A stretch of DNA of 8,163 bases from an uncultured bacterium (GCA_949290725.1 CASEST010000031.1:1-8163), one strand, 5' to 3'. Numbered from the stretch's first letter, positions 1 to 5,597 are shown. Made by a program: numbers and translations. Notes: generated by a model not told the origin, from the letters alone.

Positions 1-63
1 AATATCTTCCCAGTTACCTTTATTAATATAGGATAAATAAGTAATTACTTTTGATCCATTCAT
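1..63 (-). CDS. dprA: N-terminal fragment of a probable DNA-processing protein DprA (runs off the window)
   Basis: Only the first 21 codons are present. They begin with ATG at 63..61 and stay open to the window edge. The start is well supported: a strong Shine-Dalgarno AGGAGG lies at 75..70, six bases upstream. The visible residues, ending in LSYINKGNWEDI, resemble the N-terminal helix of some DprA/Smf proteins, in which a Tyr/Leu-rich helix is followed by a G-N/D-W segment. Position also supports this, because dprA often follows rnhB in Bacillota. DprA loads RecA on incoming single-stranded DNA during transformation, but the Rossmann core that would prove the identity lies outside the window. 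The family call therefore rests on weak similarity plus synteny; that a gene starts here is much surer than its name. Confidence 0.45.
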   Translation of the reverse strand, partial: MNGSKVITYLSYINKGNWEDI

Positions 64-69
64 TTTTAA

Positions 70-75
70 CCTCCT
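70..75 (-). promoter_or_regulatory. Shine-Dalgarno site of the leftmost gene
   Basis: On the minus strand AGGAGG lies six bases before the ATG at 63..61. It is the main evidence that a real gene starts at the left edge. The 56-base gap to rnhB shows no convincing terminator or promoter, so this gene is probably cotranscribed with rnhB. Confidence 0.7.
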
Positions 76-119
76 CAATATACAAGAACGATTAAAAATA
101 AAAAATTATCCCTATAAAT

Positions 120-740
120 TTAAAATAATTTTATTGGTGGATATAAAATATCTTTAACCGGTTTATAACTTTCTCGATATAATCCCTTAATAATTCCTCT
201 TTCTTTTATAATTTTTAAATGCTCTTTAGTTGGATAACCTTTATTCTTTTTAAAATTATATTCTGGATATAATTTATCATATTCATCCATTATTTTATCT
301 CGAGTCACCTTCGCTAAAATTGAAGCAGCAGCAATACAAAGAGCTTTAGCATCACCTTTAATAAATGGTTTAACTTCATTATCTTTAAATTTTAAAGGCA
401 TCGCATCGGTTAAAATTAAATCGATTGGATGATCAATCTTTTTTAAAGCTTCAATCATTCCTAATCTAGATGCTTCATAAATATTTATTTGATCGATAAT
501 TAAAGGATCAATAATCGCTATTCCATATGCTAAAGCATCTTTTTTAATAATCTCAAAAAGCTCTTCTCTTTTTTTAATAGTTAATTTTTTTGAATCATTA
601 ATTAGATCATTATGATATTCCTTATCAAAAATTACTGCTGCAGCAACCACTGGTCCACATAAAGGGCCTCTACCAGCTTCATCGCATCCAGCAATAAAAT
701 TTATTTTTTCATTATAAAAACTTTGCTCTAAATCAAGCAT
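120..740 (-). CDS. rnhB: Ribonuclease HII
   Basis: Cleaves the RNA strand of RNA-DNA hybrids and nicks at single ribonucleotides misincorporated in DNA, acting in the cytoplasm on the chromosome. The 206-residue protein is a typical single-domain RNase HII with no extra N-terminal domain. Visible signatures are the catalytic opening motif GCDEAGRGPLCGP at residues 18-30 (acidic D20 and E21), the central TDAM at 111-114 with D112, and the block KGDAKALCIAAASILAKVTRD from about 128 to 148. The conserved NKGYPTKEH motif follows at 166-174. The ATG at 740 has an AGAAGG site eight bases upstream, inside the last codons of rbgA, whose stop lies only three bases away. This implies translation from a shared rbgA-rnhB message. 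All active-site residues I can place are present, so the enzyme should be functional. Confidence 0.95.
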   Translation of the reverse strand: MLDLEQSFYNEKINFIAGCDEAGRGPLCGPVVAAAVIFDKEYHNDLINDSKKLTIKKREELFEIIKKDALAYGIAIIDPLIIDQINIYEASRLGMIEALKKIDHPIDLILTDAMPLKFKDNEVKPFIKGDAKALCIAAASILAKVTRDKIMDEYDKLYPEYNFKKNKGYPTKEHLKIIKERGIIKGLYRESYKPVKDILYPPIKLF

Positions 741-743
741 AAA

Positions 744-1613
744 TCAAGCCTTCTCTAAGGTAATACGACCTATTTTTCCATTTCTAAATTCATTTAAAAT
801 AATTTTGATTGTCTTTTCTTTATCGATATTGCCACCACTATTTAATAATCCTCTTTTTTTAGCGATAAGATTAATAATCTCATCCACAGTTAAACTATTC
901 AAATCATCGATTTCGTAGCGTTTTTCAAATTCTGATAAATAATTATTCTTAATAATATTAATAAAACGAATGAAAAGCGATTCTAAAGGCAAAATATCTT
1001 CTTTAATTGTTCCGATTAATGCTAGATTTATCGCTTGCTCTTCGTTTTCAAATTTAGGAAGCAAAACTCCTGGAGTATCTAATAATTCAAAATTTTGAGA
1101 AACTTTTATCCATCTTAAAGATTTAGTTACTCCAGGCATATTTTTAGCGATAGCTAAACTTTTTTTAGCCATTAAATTGATAAATGTTGATTTACCAACA
1201 TTAGGAATGCCAACGACCATCGCTCTAACAGAAACATTTTTAATTCCTCTTTTTAAAGCTTTTTCTTTCTTCTCAAGAAGAATTTTGTCAACGATACTAT
1301 TTATTTCTTTTAAAGATTTTTGATCTTTTAAATCAACTAATAAGGAATAATTATCGCCTTCTTTTAATTTTTCACTCCACTTTAAATTTTCATTTTCATC
1401 AGCTAAATCTTTTTTAGTTAAAATAAATAGCTTCTTTTTATCTTTTAAAATCGAAACTAAATATGGATTATAAGAAGAAATTGGAACGCGTGAATCTAAT
1501 AAAACGATGACAAAATCAACTAATTTTAATTTTTCAGCTATTAAATTAGTCGTTTTTTTCATGTGTCCAGGAAACCACTGGATATTTATATTTTTCTTTT
1601 CTTTATTTTCCAT
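744..1613 (-). CDS. rbgA: Ribosome biogenesis GTPase A (circularly permuted GTPase)
   Basis: A GTPase needed for late assembly of the 50S subunit in Bacillota. It has the circularly permuted order G4-G5-G1-G2-G3. The N-terminal motif IQWFPGHM is at residues 11-18, and its His17 corresponds to the His reported as important for GTP hydrolysis in the B. subtilis protein. G4 reads TKKD (66-69) rather than the more usual NKxD. G1 is GIPNVGKST (135-143), the G2 threonine is in PGVT (160-163), and G3 is DTPG (179-182). The C-terminal RNA-binding region includes KRGLLNSGGNID (253-264). Length of 289 residues is normal. The gene lies just after the rplS terminator and has no recognisable Shine-Dalgarno before its ATG. 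It may be read by readthrough or from a weak promoter overlapping the hairpin. It ends in TGA three bases before rnhB. Confidence 0.95.
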   Translation of the reverse strand: MENKEKKNINIQWFPGHMKKTTNLIAEKLKLVDFVIVLLDSRVPISSYNPYLVSILKDKKKLFILTKKDLADENENLKWSEKLKEGDNYSLLVDLKDQKSLKEINSIVDKILLEKKEKALKRGIKNVSVRAMVVGIPNVGKSTFINLMAKKSLAIAKNMPGVTKSLRWIKVSQNFELLDTPGVLLPKFENEEQAINLALIGTIKEDILPLESLFIRFINIIKNNYLSEFEKRYEIDDLNSLTVDEIINLIAKKRGLLNSGGNIDKEKTIKIILNEFRNGKIGRITLEKA

Positions 1614-1640
1614 TTCTAAAATATTTTAAAATAATAGATA

Positions 1641-1673
1641 TTAAAATAAAAGGATGAGCAATTGCTCATCCTT
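1641..1673 (-). terminator. Intrinsic terminator after rplS
   Basis: A perfect 10-bp stem (1650-1659 pairing with 1664-1673) with an AATT loop lies about 8 bases after the rplS stop. On the minus strand it is followed by TTATTTTAA, a U-rich tract. On the plus strand the following sequence is less U-rich and no plus-strand gene ends here, so minus is the likely direction. rbgA starts 36 bases beyond the hairpin. Confidence 0.85.
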
Positions 1674-1680
1674 AACTTTA

Positions 1681-2031
1681 CTACTTAAGAATTTGTTTAA
1701 TTCTTGCAGCTTTACCACTTCTTTGTCTGAGGTAATTAATTTTATTTCTTCTAACTTTACCTCTTTTAACAACTTCGATTTTTGCAACATTTGGAGCATG
1801 TAAAGGGAAGATTCTTTCAACACCAATACCACTAGAAATTTTTCTAACAGTAAAAGTTTCGTTGATTCCTCCACCTCTTCTAGCCATACAAACGCCTTCG
1901 AAGACTTGGATTCTGCTCTTACCATTTTCAGTAATTCTAACTGAAACTTTAATAGTATCTCCACTATTAAATTCTGGAAGATCATCTCTTAATTGAGTAG
2001 CGGTAATTTCTTTAATTAAATTTTTATTCAT
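1681..2031 (-). CDS. rplS: 50S ribosomal protein L19
   Basis: A large-subunit protein located at the 30S-50S interface. The 116-residue length is normal for bacterial L19. Diagnostic segments are the VFEGVCMARRGGGINETFTVRK stretch at 43-64, GVERIFPLHAPN at 70-81, KIEVVKRGKVRR at 84-95, and the basic end LRQRSGKAARIK at 101-112. The ATG at 2031 has AAAGGAG seven bases upstream (2046..2040). In many Bacillota rplS directly follows trmD. Here the trmD side has been flipped away and rplS is transcribed alone from its own promoter at 2152..2124, through a structured leader, to a terminator at 1673..1641. A second long frame in the same interval on the minus strand is only a shadow of this gene. 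Confidence 0.98.
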   Translation of the reverse strand: MNKNLIKEITATQLRDDLPEFNSGDTIKVSVRITENGKSRIQVFEGVCMARRGGGINETFTVRKISSGIGVERIFPLHAPNVAKIEVVKRGKVRRNKINYLRQRSGKAARIKQILK

Positions 2032-2061
2032 TGTCCTACTCCTTTCGATTTCTTTTTTTAT

Positions 2062-2099
2062 ATGTTCATATAAAGCAACCTTACTTTAAAGCGGAACAC
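2062..2099 (-). promoter_or_regulatory. Structured rplS leader resembling the L19 autoregulatory leader RNA
   Basis: On the minus strand, about 30 to 68 bases ahead of the rplS start, two nested helices can be drawn. The outer helix pairs GUGUUC (2099..2094) with GAACAU (2067..2062). The inner helix pairs AAAGUA (2087..2082) with UGCUUU (2077..2072) around an AGGU tetraloop. The asymmetric internal loop carries CGCUU. Size, position and the GUUCCGCU start agree with my recollection of the ribosomal protein L19 leader described upstream of rplS in Bacillota. In that model excess L19 would bind and lower its own synthesis. The pairing is seen directly; family membership and function are inference. 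Confidence 0.6.
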
Positions 2100-2103
2100 T
2101 ACT

Positions 2104-2118
2104 AGCATCTAAAATGCT
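2104..2118 (-). other. Small hairpin at the predicted 5' end of the rplS mRNA
   Basis: AGCAT and ATGCT pair as a 5-bp stem around a five-base loop. The predicted transcription start is about 2118-2116, so this hairpin would sit at the very 5' end of the message. It could shield the mRNA from 5'-end-dependent decay. It has no U tract and is not a terminator. The role is speculative. Confidence 0.35.
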
Positions 2119-2123
2119 TAATA

Positions 2124-2152
2124 ATTATAATATTCTGATTATACTTTGTAAA
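2124..2152 (-). promoter_or_regulatory. Sigma-A type promoter of rplS
   Basis: On the minus strand a -35 box TTTACA (2152..2147) is separated by exactly 17 bases from a perfect -10 box TATAAT (2129..2124). Transcription would start near 2118-2116 and yield a leader of about 85 bases holding the L19-leader-like structure. Confidence 0.8.
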
Positions 2153-2184
2153 GTTGAATTTATAATTAAAAAGGGAATCATAGA

Positions 2185-2225
2185 CGACTAAAAATCAACT
2201 AATAAACTACTGGAAATCGACTAAT
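2185..2225. repeat. Short repeated C(G/A)ACTAA motifs in the rplS/rpsP divergent spacer
   Basis: CGACTAA (2185), CAACTAAT (2196) and CGACTAAT (2218) start 11 and 22 bases apart. The last two belong to a longer imperfect direct repeat, AAATC(A/G)ACTAAT, at 2192 and 2214. The cluster is centred almost midway between the -35 boxes of the two divergent promoters. It could be a shared protein-binding region, but in such AT-rich DNA chance repetition is possible. The rest of the 280-base spacer holds the two promoters and the rplS leader. Confidence 0.35.
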
Positions 2226-2256
2226 TAATATTTTTGATAGTGTATAGTAAAAATAC

Positions 2257-2284
2257 TTGACACTTAAAATAATATCCGTATAAT
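2257..2284 (+). promoter_or_regulatory. Sigma-A type promoter of the rpsP-khpA-rimM-trmD unit
   Basis: A perfect -35 box TTGACA (2257-2262) and a perfect -10 box TATAAT (2279-2284) are separated by 16 bases. The sequence just upstream is A/T-rich and could act as an UP element. The expected start is near 2290-2292, giving a leader of only about 20 bases that contains the AAAGGAG ribosome site (2296-2302) of rpsP. Confidence 0.88.
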
Positions 2285-2311
2285 AAATATGGTTAAAAGG
2301 AGAAAATTATT

Positions 2312-2620
2312 ATGGTAAAAATTAGATTAACAAGAATCGGTAGACATAAAGAACCTATTTATAGAATCGTTGCTGCTGATCATAAATATGCTAGAGATGG
2401 TAGATATATCGATCAAATCGGTTATTACGATCCATCAAAAGGAATCGAAAATGCTACTATCGATGAAGAAAAAGCAATTTATTGGTTAAATCAAGGCGCT
2501 TTATATAGTGATACTTTAAAAACTATCCTTTCAAGCAAAGGTTTAATTAAAAAAGCTAAAGAAAGCCGTCCAGAAGCTAATAAAAAAGCTAAAGTTGTTA
2601 AGACTGGCGCTAAAAAGTAA
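2312..2620 (+). CDS. rpsP: 30S ribosomal protein S16
   Basis: A small-subunit protein that binds 16S rRNA and helps order 30S assembly. The N-terminus MVKIRLTRIGRHKEPIYRIV is diagnostic of S16 (residues 1-20). It is followed by ARDGRYIDQIGYYDP (27-41), matching the family's PRDGR(F/Y)IExIGxYxP motif, and the helix around AIYWLNQGA (55-63). Length of 102 residues is slightly above the usual bacterial size because of a Lys/Ala-rich tail after residue 80, which is probably disordered and RNA-contacting. The ATG at 2312 has AAAGGAG nine bases upstream. It is first in a plus-strand unit with khpA, 15 bases downstream. Its promoter is strong, as expected for a ribosomal protein. Confidence 0.98.
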   Translation: MVKIRLTRIGRHKEPIYRIVAADHKYARDGRYIDQIGYYDPSKGIENATIDEEKAIYWLNQGALYSDTLKTILSSKGLIKKAKESRPEANKKAKVVKTGAKK

Positions 2621-2635
2621 TCGAGGATATTAATA

Positions 2636-2896
2636 ATGGATTATCAAAATTTAATCCACGCAATAATTGACTCATTTATTGATAAGCCTGAAGCATTATT
2701 AATTAGAACCCTTCCTTCTTCTAATGAAAAGGATGTAAATATCCTTATTTGTACAGAAAATGATGATATTGCTCGTTTAATTGGAAAAAAAGGTTGCGTT
2801 GCTAATGCTATTAGAGAAATCGTCTCTATTGCTGGAAAACTTGAAAATAAGAAAGTTCATTTAAAATTTGAATCTTTCGATCAAGAAAATAATTAA
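2636..2896 (+). CDS. khpA: KH-domain RNA-binding protein KhpA (YlqC family)
   Basis: A small cytoplasmic RNA-binding protein. In other Bacillota the family pairs with KhpB (Jag/EloR) and affects cell elongation, division and post-transcriptional control. The 86-residue protein is almost entirely one type II KH domain. It shows beta strand VNILICTE (34-41), the helix-turn motif IARLIGKKGCVANAIR (45-60) with the nucleic-acid-binding GxxG loop GKKG at 50-53, and the closing strand KVHLKFES (73-80). The ATG at 2636 has a GAGG site about nine bases upstream. It follows rpsP by 15 bases, the same neighbour as in many Bacillota. A long hairpin follows its stop, so rpsP-khpA may be expressed more than the downstream rimM-trmD pair. 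Confidence 0.93.
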   Translation: MDYQNLIHAIIDSFIDKPEALLIRTLPSSNEKDVNILICTENDDIARLIGKKGCVANAIREIVSIAGKLENKKVHLKFESFDQENN

Positions 2897-2898
2897 TA

Positions 2899-2938
2899 AA
2901 AAATAGAGTTAAATAATTTTCTATTTAACTCTATTTTT
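2899..2938 (+). terminator. AT-rich hairpin between khpA and rimM (terminator or attenuator, symmetrical)
   Basis: A 16-bp perfect stem pairs 2899-2914 with 2923-2938 around an 8-base loop, beginning right after the khpA stop. It has only two G-C pairs. The right arm ends in TTTTT and is followed by AATTTTATT; the left arm is a run of A, so the sequence could act in either direction. On the plus strand it would end the rpsP-khpA message and give partial readthrough into rimM, which starts 21 bases later. Confidence 0.7.
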
Positions 2939-2959
2939 AATTTTATTAAACTTAAATAT

Positions 2960-3484
2960 ATGGAATTTTTAAAAGTTGCAAAAATATTAAGTACTGTCGG
3001 CTTAAAAGGGGAAGTTCGTGTTTATACCACCTCTTCTTTTAAAGCTTTACGATATAAAAAGAATAATCTTTTATATTTAGTTGATGAAAATAATTCTATC
3101 TTAAAAGAGTTACATATCGCTTCATATCGTAATAAAGAAGGAAATATCGATTATTTAACCTTTAAAGAAATTAATTCAATTGAAGAAGCAGAAAAAATTA
3201 TAAATAAGGAATTAGTTGTTTATAAAGACAATAGAAGTTTAGATAAAGATACCTATTATTATTCAGATTTAATTTCTTTAAAAGTCCTAAATAAAGAAAC
3301 TAATGAGGTTTTAGGAACTATTATAAGAATTGATGAAAATACTCCAACCATTTCTTTAATCTTAAAACTAGATCGAAATAAAAAAGAAATTTATATACCA
3401 TTTAACGATTATTTTATCGATTCAATCGATTTAGAAAATAAAAGAATCTATTTAAATGTTATCGAAGGATTATTAGAAATATGA
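2960..3484 (+). CDS. rimM: 16S rRNA processing / 30S maturation factor RimM
   Basis: An assembly factor that binds S19 and helps mature the 30S head domain. The 174-residue protein has the two expected domains. The N-terminal barrel starts with LKVAKILSTVGLKGEVRVY (4-22), matching the family's G-I-x-x-x-x-G-x-K-GEVRV pattern. The C-terminal PRC-barrel begins at YYYSDLISLKV (99-109), includes IYIPF (144-148), and ends with IDLENKRIYLNVIEGLLEI (156-174), the usual terminal motif. No Shine-Dalgarno is visible: the bases before the ATG are only A and T plus one C. The start is still fixed by the homologous N-terminus and by the hairpin just upstream. The TGA stop overlaps the trmD start as ATGA, indicating translational coupling. 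TGA at the natural family end shows that UGA is a stop here. Confidence 0.93.
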   Translation: MEFLKVAKILSTVGLKGEVRVYTTSSFKALRYKKNNLLYLVDENNSILKELHIASYRNKEGNIDYLTFKEINSIEEAEKIINKELVVYKDNRSLDKDTYYYSDLISLKVLNKETNEVLGTIIRIDENTPTISLILKLDRNKKEIYIPFNDYFIDSIDLENKRIYLNVIEGLLEI

Positions 3485-4266
3485 AAATAACGATCCTCAC
3501 TACCTTTATTAATGTATTTGATTCATTTTTTGAAACTTCGATTTTAAAAAGAGCAATAAAAGAAGGCTTGGTTGAATTTAAAATAGTCAATATTCGCGAT
3601 TATACATTAGATAAACATCATCGAAGCGATTCATCTCCAATTGGAGGCGGAGCGGGACTAATTTTAAAATGCCAACCGATAATTGACGCTTTAAACGCTA
3701 ACTCAACTGATAGAACATTAAAGATAATCACTACTCCTCGCGGAAAGATTTTTAATCAAAAAATGGCAGTAGAAATCGCTAGAAATTATGATGAAATCTT
3801 AATTTTATGCGGCCACTATGAAGGAATAGATGAACGAGTTTATAAATATTTTGATTTAGAAATATCAATTGGCGACTATATTTTGACTGGTGGAGAAACA
3901 GCTTCTTTTGTTTTAATTGACGCAATCACTCGTTTAATTCCTGGGGTTATTAATGATGATTCAATAAAAGAAGAAACATTTAATAATAGTTTGGTTGAAT
4001 ATCCTCAATATACCGAACCATATAATTATAATAATGATTATGTTCCAGATATTTTATATTCTGGAAATCATGAAGCGATCCGAAAATTTAATTTAAAAAA
4101 GAGTTTAGAATATACTTTAAAATATCGTCCAGACTTATTAAAAGATTATATTTTTAATAAAGAGGAATTATCATTATTAGATGAAATAAAAGAAAATAAA
4201 ACTCCTTCTTGGGAGAAGGAGGCTATAGAAAAAGGTAAAAAATTTATTAAGAATAAAGATAATTAA
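3481..4266 (+). CDS. trmD: tRNA (guanine-N1)-methyltransferase TrmD
   Basis: Transfers methyl from S-adenosylmethionine to N1 of G37 in tRNAs, preventing +1 frameshifts; a SPOUT-family homodimer. Length of 261 residues is normal. The trefoil-knot cofactor loops are clear: TTPRG (84-88), ILCGHYEGIDERV (108-120) and SIGDYILTGGE (129-139). Further motifs are GGGAG (55-59), R151, LVEYPQYTEP (171-180) and SGNH (194-197). Compared with the E. coli protein by eye, the Asp169 general-base position is Glu165. The usual VDDxPYGGG is altered to SDSSPIGGG (49-57). The ATG overlaps the rimM stop by four bases. The gene converges on ffh: its TAA and the ffh TAA overlap within TTAA at 4263-4266. Its terminator lies inside ffh, while its own codons 241-248 (TPSWEKEA) encode the hairpin of the ffh terminator. 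Confidence 0.95.
   Translation: MKITILTTFINVFDSFFETSILKRAIKEGLVEFKIVNIRDYTLDKHHRSDSSPIGGGAGLILKCQPIIDALNANSTDRTLKIITTPRGKIFNQKMAVEIARNYDEILILCGHYEGIDERVYKYFDLEISIGDYILTGGETASFVLIDAITRLIPGVINDDSIKEETFNNSLVEYPQYTEPYNYNNDYVPDILYSGNHEAIRKFNLKKSLEYTLKYRPDLLKDYIFNKEELSLLDEIKENKTPSWEKEAIEKGKKFIKNKDN
4184..4221 (-). terminator. Intrinsic terminator of ffh, embedded in the 3' coding end of trmD
   Basis: On the minus strand, 42 bases after the ffh stop, an 8-bp perfect stem (CTCCTTCT with AGAAGGAG, loop CCCA; 4221..4202) is followed by TTTTATTTTCTTTTATTT. On the plus strand the same bases are trmD codons and have no following U tract, so the signal is directed at the ffh transcript. Confidence 0.8.
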
Positions 4267-5597
4267 AATCCTTTGAAATTTGGTGGAAACATTCCACCTT
4301 TTTTCCCCTTCATTTGCTTCATCATCATCTTCATTTGCTCATATTTTTTAAGAACGCGGTTAATATCGGCGTTAGTTTTTCCACTTCCTTTAGCAATTCT
4401 AACTTTACGAGAGTTTTTTAAAATTTCTGGATGAAGACGTTCTTCATAAGTCATCGAATTAATAATAACTTCAAAGTTTTTCATCTCTTTATCAAGTTGA
4501 TCTTGTTGTTCATCGCTAATTTTAGGCATTCCAGGAATAAATTTTAATAAGGACTTCATACTACCTAATTTTTGAATCTGCTTCATTTGAGCTAGCATGT
4601 CATCCAAACTAAATTCACCAGAAACAAACTTATTAACATTCTTTTTTGCTTCTTTTTCATCAATATTTTCTTTAACCTTATCAACAAAAGTTAAAATATC
4701 ACCCATCCCTAAAATACGATCAGCCATTCGATCAGGGTAAAAAATATCTAAATCAGAAATCTTTTCGCCAACACCACTAAATTTAATTCCTAATCCAGTA
4801 GTTGAAGCAATAGATAAGGCAGCGCCACCTCTAGTATCACTATCTAATTTAGTCATGATAACACCAGTAAGAGGAATCTTATCATTAAAAGCATTCGTTA
4901 CATTTAATGCTTCTTGACCTGATAACGCATCAACAACGATTAATCTTTCATCAATCGTAAAAGATAAGTTAATTTGATTTAATTCTTCCATTAATAGATC
5001 ATCAATTGATAAACGACCTGCAGTATCGATAATTAAAACATCATATAAACCATTAATAGCTTTTTCATTAGCTTCAATTGCAATTTCAACTGGAGATTTT
5101 TGATTTCCTAATTCAAATAAATCTACTCCTATTGAATTAGCTAATTCTTTTAATTGGTCAATAGCAGCTAATCTATAAGTATCGCAAGCAGCTAATAAAA
5201 CCTTTTTATTAAGTTTATTCTTCATTAAATAGGCTAATTTAGCAGCGGAGGTAGTTTTACCACTTCCTTGTAAACCAACCAACATAATAACTGTAGGACG
5301 ATTTTTTTGATAAACGATTTCTGATTTTCCAGTACCTAAAAGTTTAACTAACTCCTCTTGAACAATTTTAACTACCATTTCCGAAGGATTTAATTCATCA
5401 TAAACCTTTTCTCCAAGAGCCTTAGTTTTAATATTATTGATAAAATCCTTAACTACTTTATAATTTACATCCGCTTCTAAAAGAGCCATTCTAATCTCTT
5501 TTAAAATCGAATCCATATTAGACTCATTTAATTTATGTTCGCCTTTTAAACGTTTTATAATCTTACTAAATTTATCACTTAAAGCCTCAAACGCCAT
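4263..5597 (-). CDS. ffh: Signal recognition particle GTPase Ffh (SRP54)
   Basis: Binds SRP RNA and signal sequences of nascent membrane proteins and docks with FtsY. The 444-residue protein has all three domains. The N domain (1-95) carries ALLEADV at 38-44. The G domain has GLQGSGKTT (108-116), DTYRLAAIDQL (139-149, where most homologues have Pro in place of Leu142), DTAGRL (191-196) and TKLDSDTRGG (249-258). The methionine-rich M domain includes LLKFIPGM (350-357) and the RNA-binding RKVRIAKGSGK (397-407), then a Met/Lys tail. An AAGGAG site lies eleven bases before the ATG, inside ylxM, which ends two bases away. The end of the gene converges on trmD with overlapping stops. The C-terminal GGMFPP codons encode the hairpin of the trmD terminator. 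Confidence 0.97.
   Translation of the reverse strand: MAFEALSDKFSKIIKRLKGEHKLNESNMDSILKEIRMALLEADVNYKVVKDFINNIKTKALGEKVYDELNPSEMVVKIVQEELVKLLGTGKSEIVYQKNRPTVIMLVGLQGSGKTTSAAKLAYLMKNKLNKKVLLAACDTYRLAAIDQLKELANSIGVDLFELGNQKSPVEIAIEANEKAINGLYDVLIIDTAGRLSIDDLLMEELNQINLSFTIDERLIVVDALSGQEALNVTNAFNDKIPLTGVIMTKLDSDTRGGAALSIASTTGLGIKFSGVGEKISDLDIFYPDRMADRILGMGDILTFVDKVKENIDEKEAKKNVNKFVSGEFSLDDMLAQMKQIQKLGSMKSLLKFIPGMPKISDEQQDQLDKEMKNFEVIINSMTYEERLHPEILKNSRKVRIAKGSGKTNADINRVLKKYEQMKMMMKQMKGKKGGMFPPNFKGF
4282..4304 (+). terminator. Intrinsic terminator of trmD, embedded in the 3' coding end of ffh
   Basis: On the plus strand, 15 bases after the trmD stop, GGTGGAA and TTCCACC form a 7-bp stem around an ACA loop, followed at once by six T. 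On the minus strand the hairpin is followed by AAATTTC, not a U run, so it is directed at the rimM-trmD transcript. The same bases encode Gly-Gly-Met-Phe-Pro-Pro of Ffh. Confidence 0.8.

Noticed and set aside
64..119. Possible terminator or promoter between rnhB and the leftmost gene
   Set aside because: There is a T-rich run after a 4-bp TTAT/ATAA pairing, too weak to be a stem, and no promoter boxes with proper spacing. Cotranscription is simpler.
1641..1985. 114-residue open frame on the minus strand
   Set aside because: It overlaps rplS in another frame, runs through the rplS terminator hairpin, is low-complexity Leu/Lys/Glu-rich, and has no family signature. L19 is unmistakable here.
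2246..2257. Inverted repeat AGTA-N4-TACT touching the rpsP -35 box, as an operator
   Set aside because: The arms are only four bases long in AT-rich DNA, which is expected by chance.
3482..3484. Mycoplasma genetic code (UGA = Trp)
   Set aside because: rimM and rbgA end with TGA exactly at the normal family C-termini, and Trp codons are TGG, so the standard bacterial code applies.
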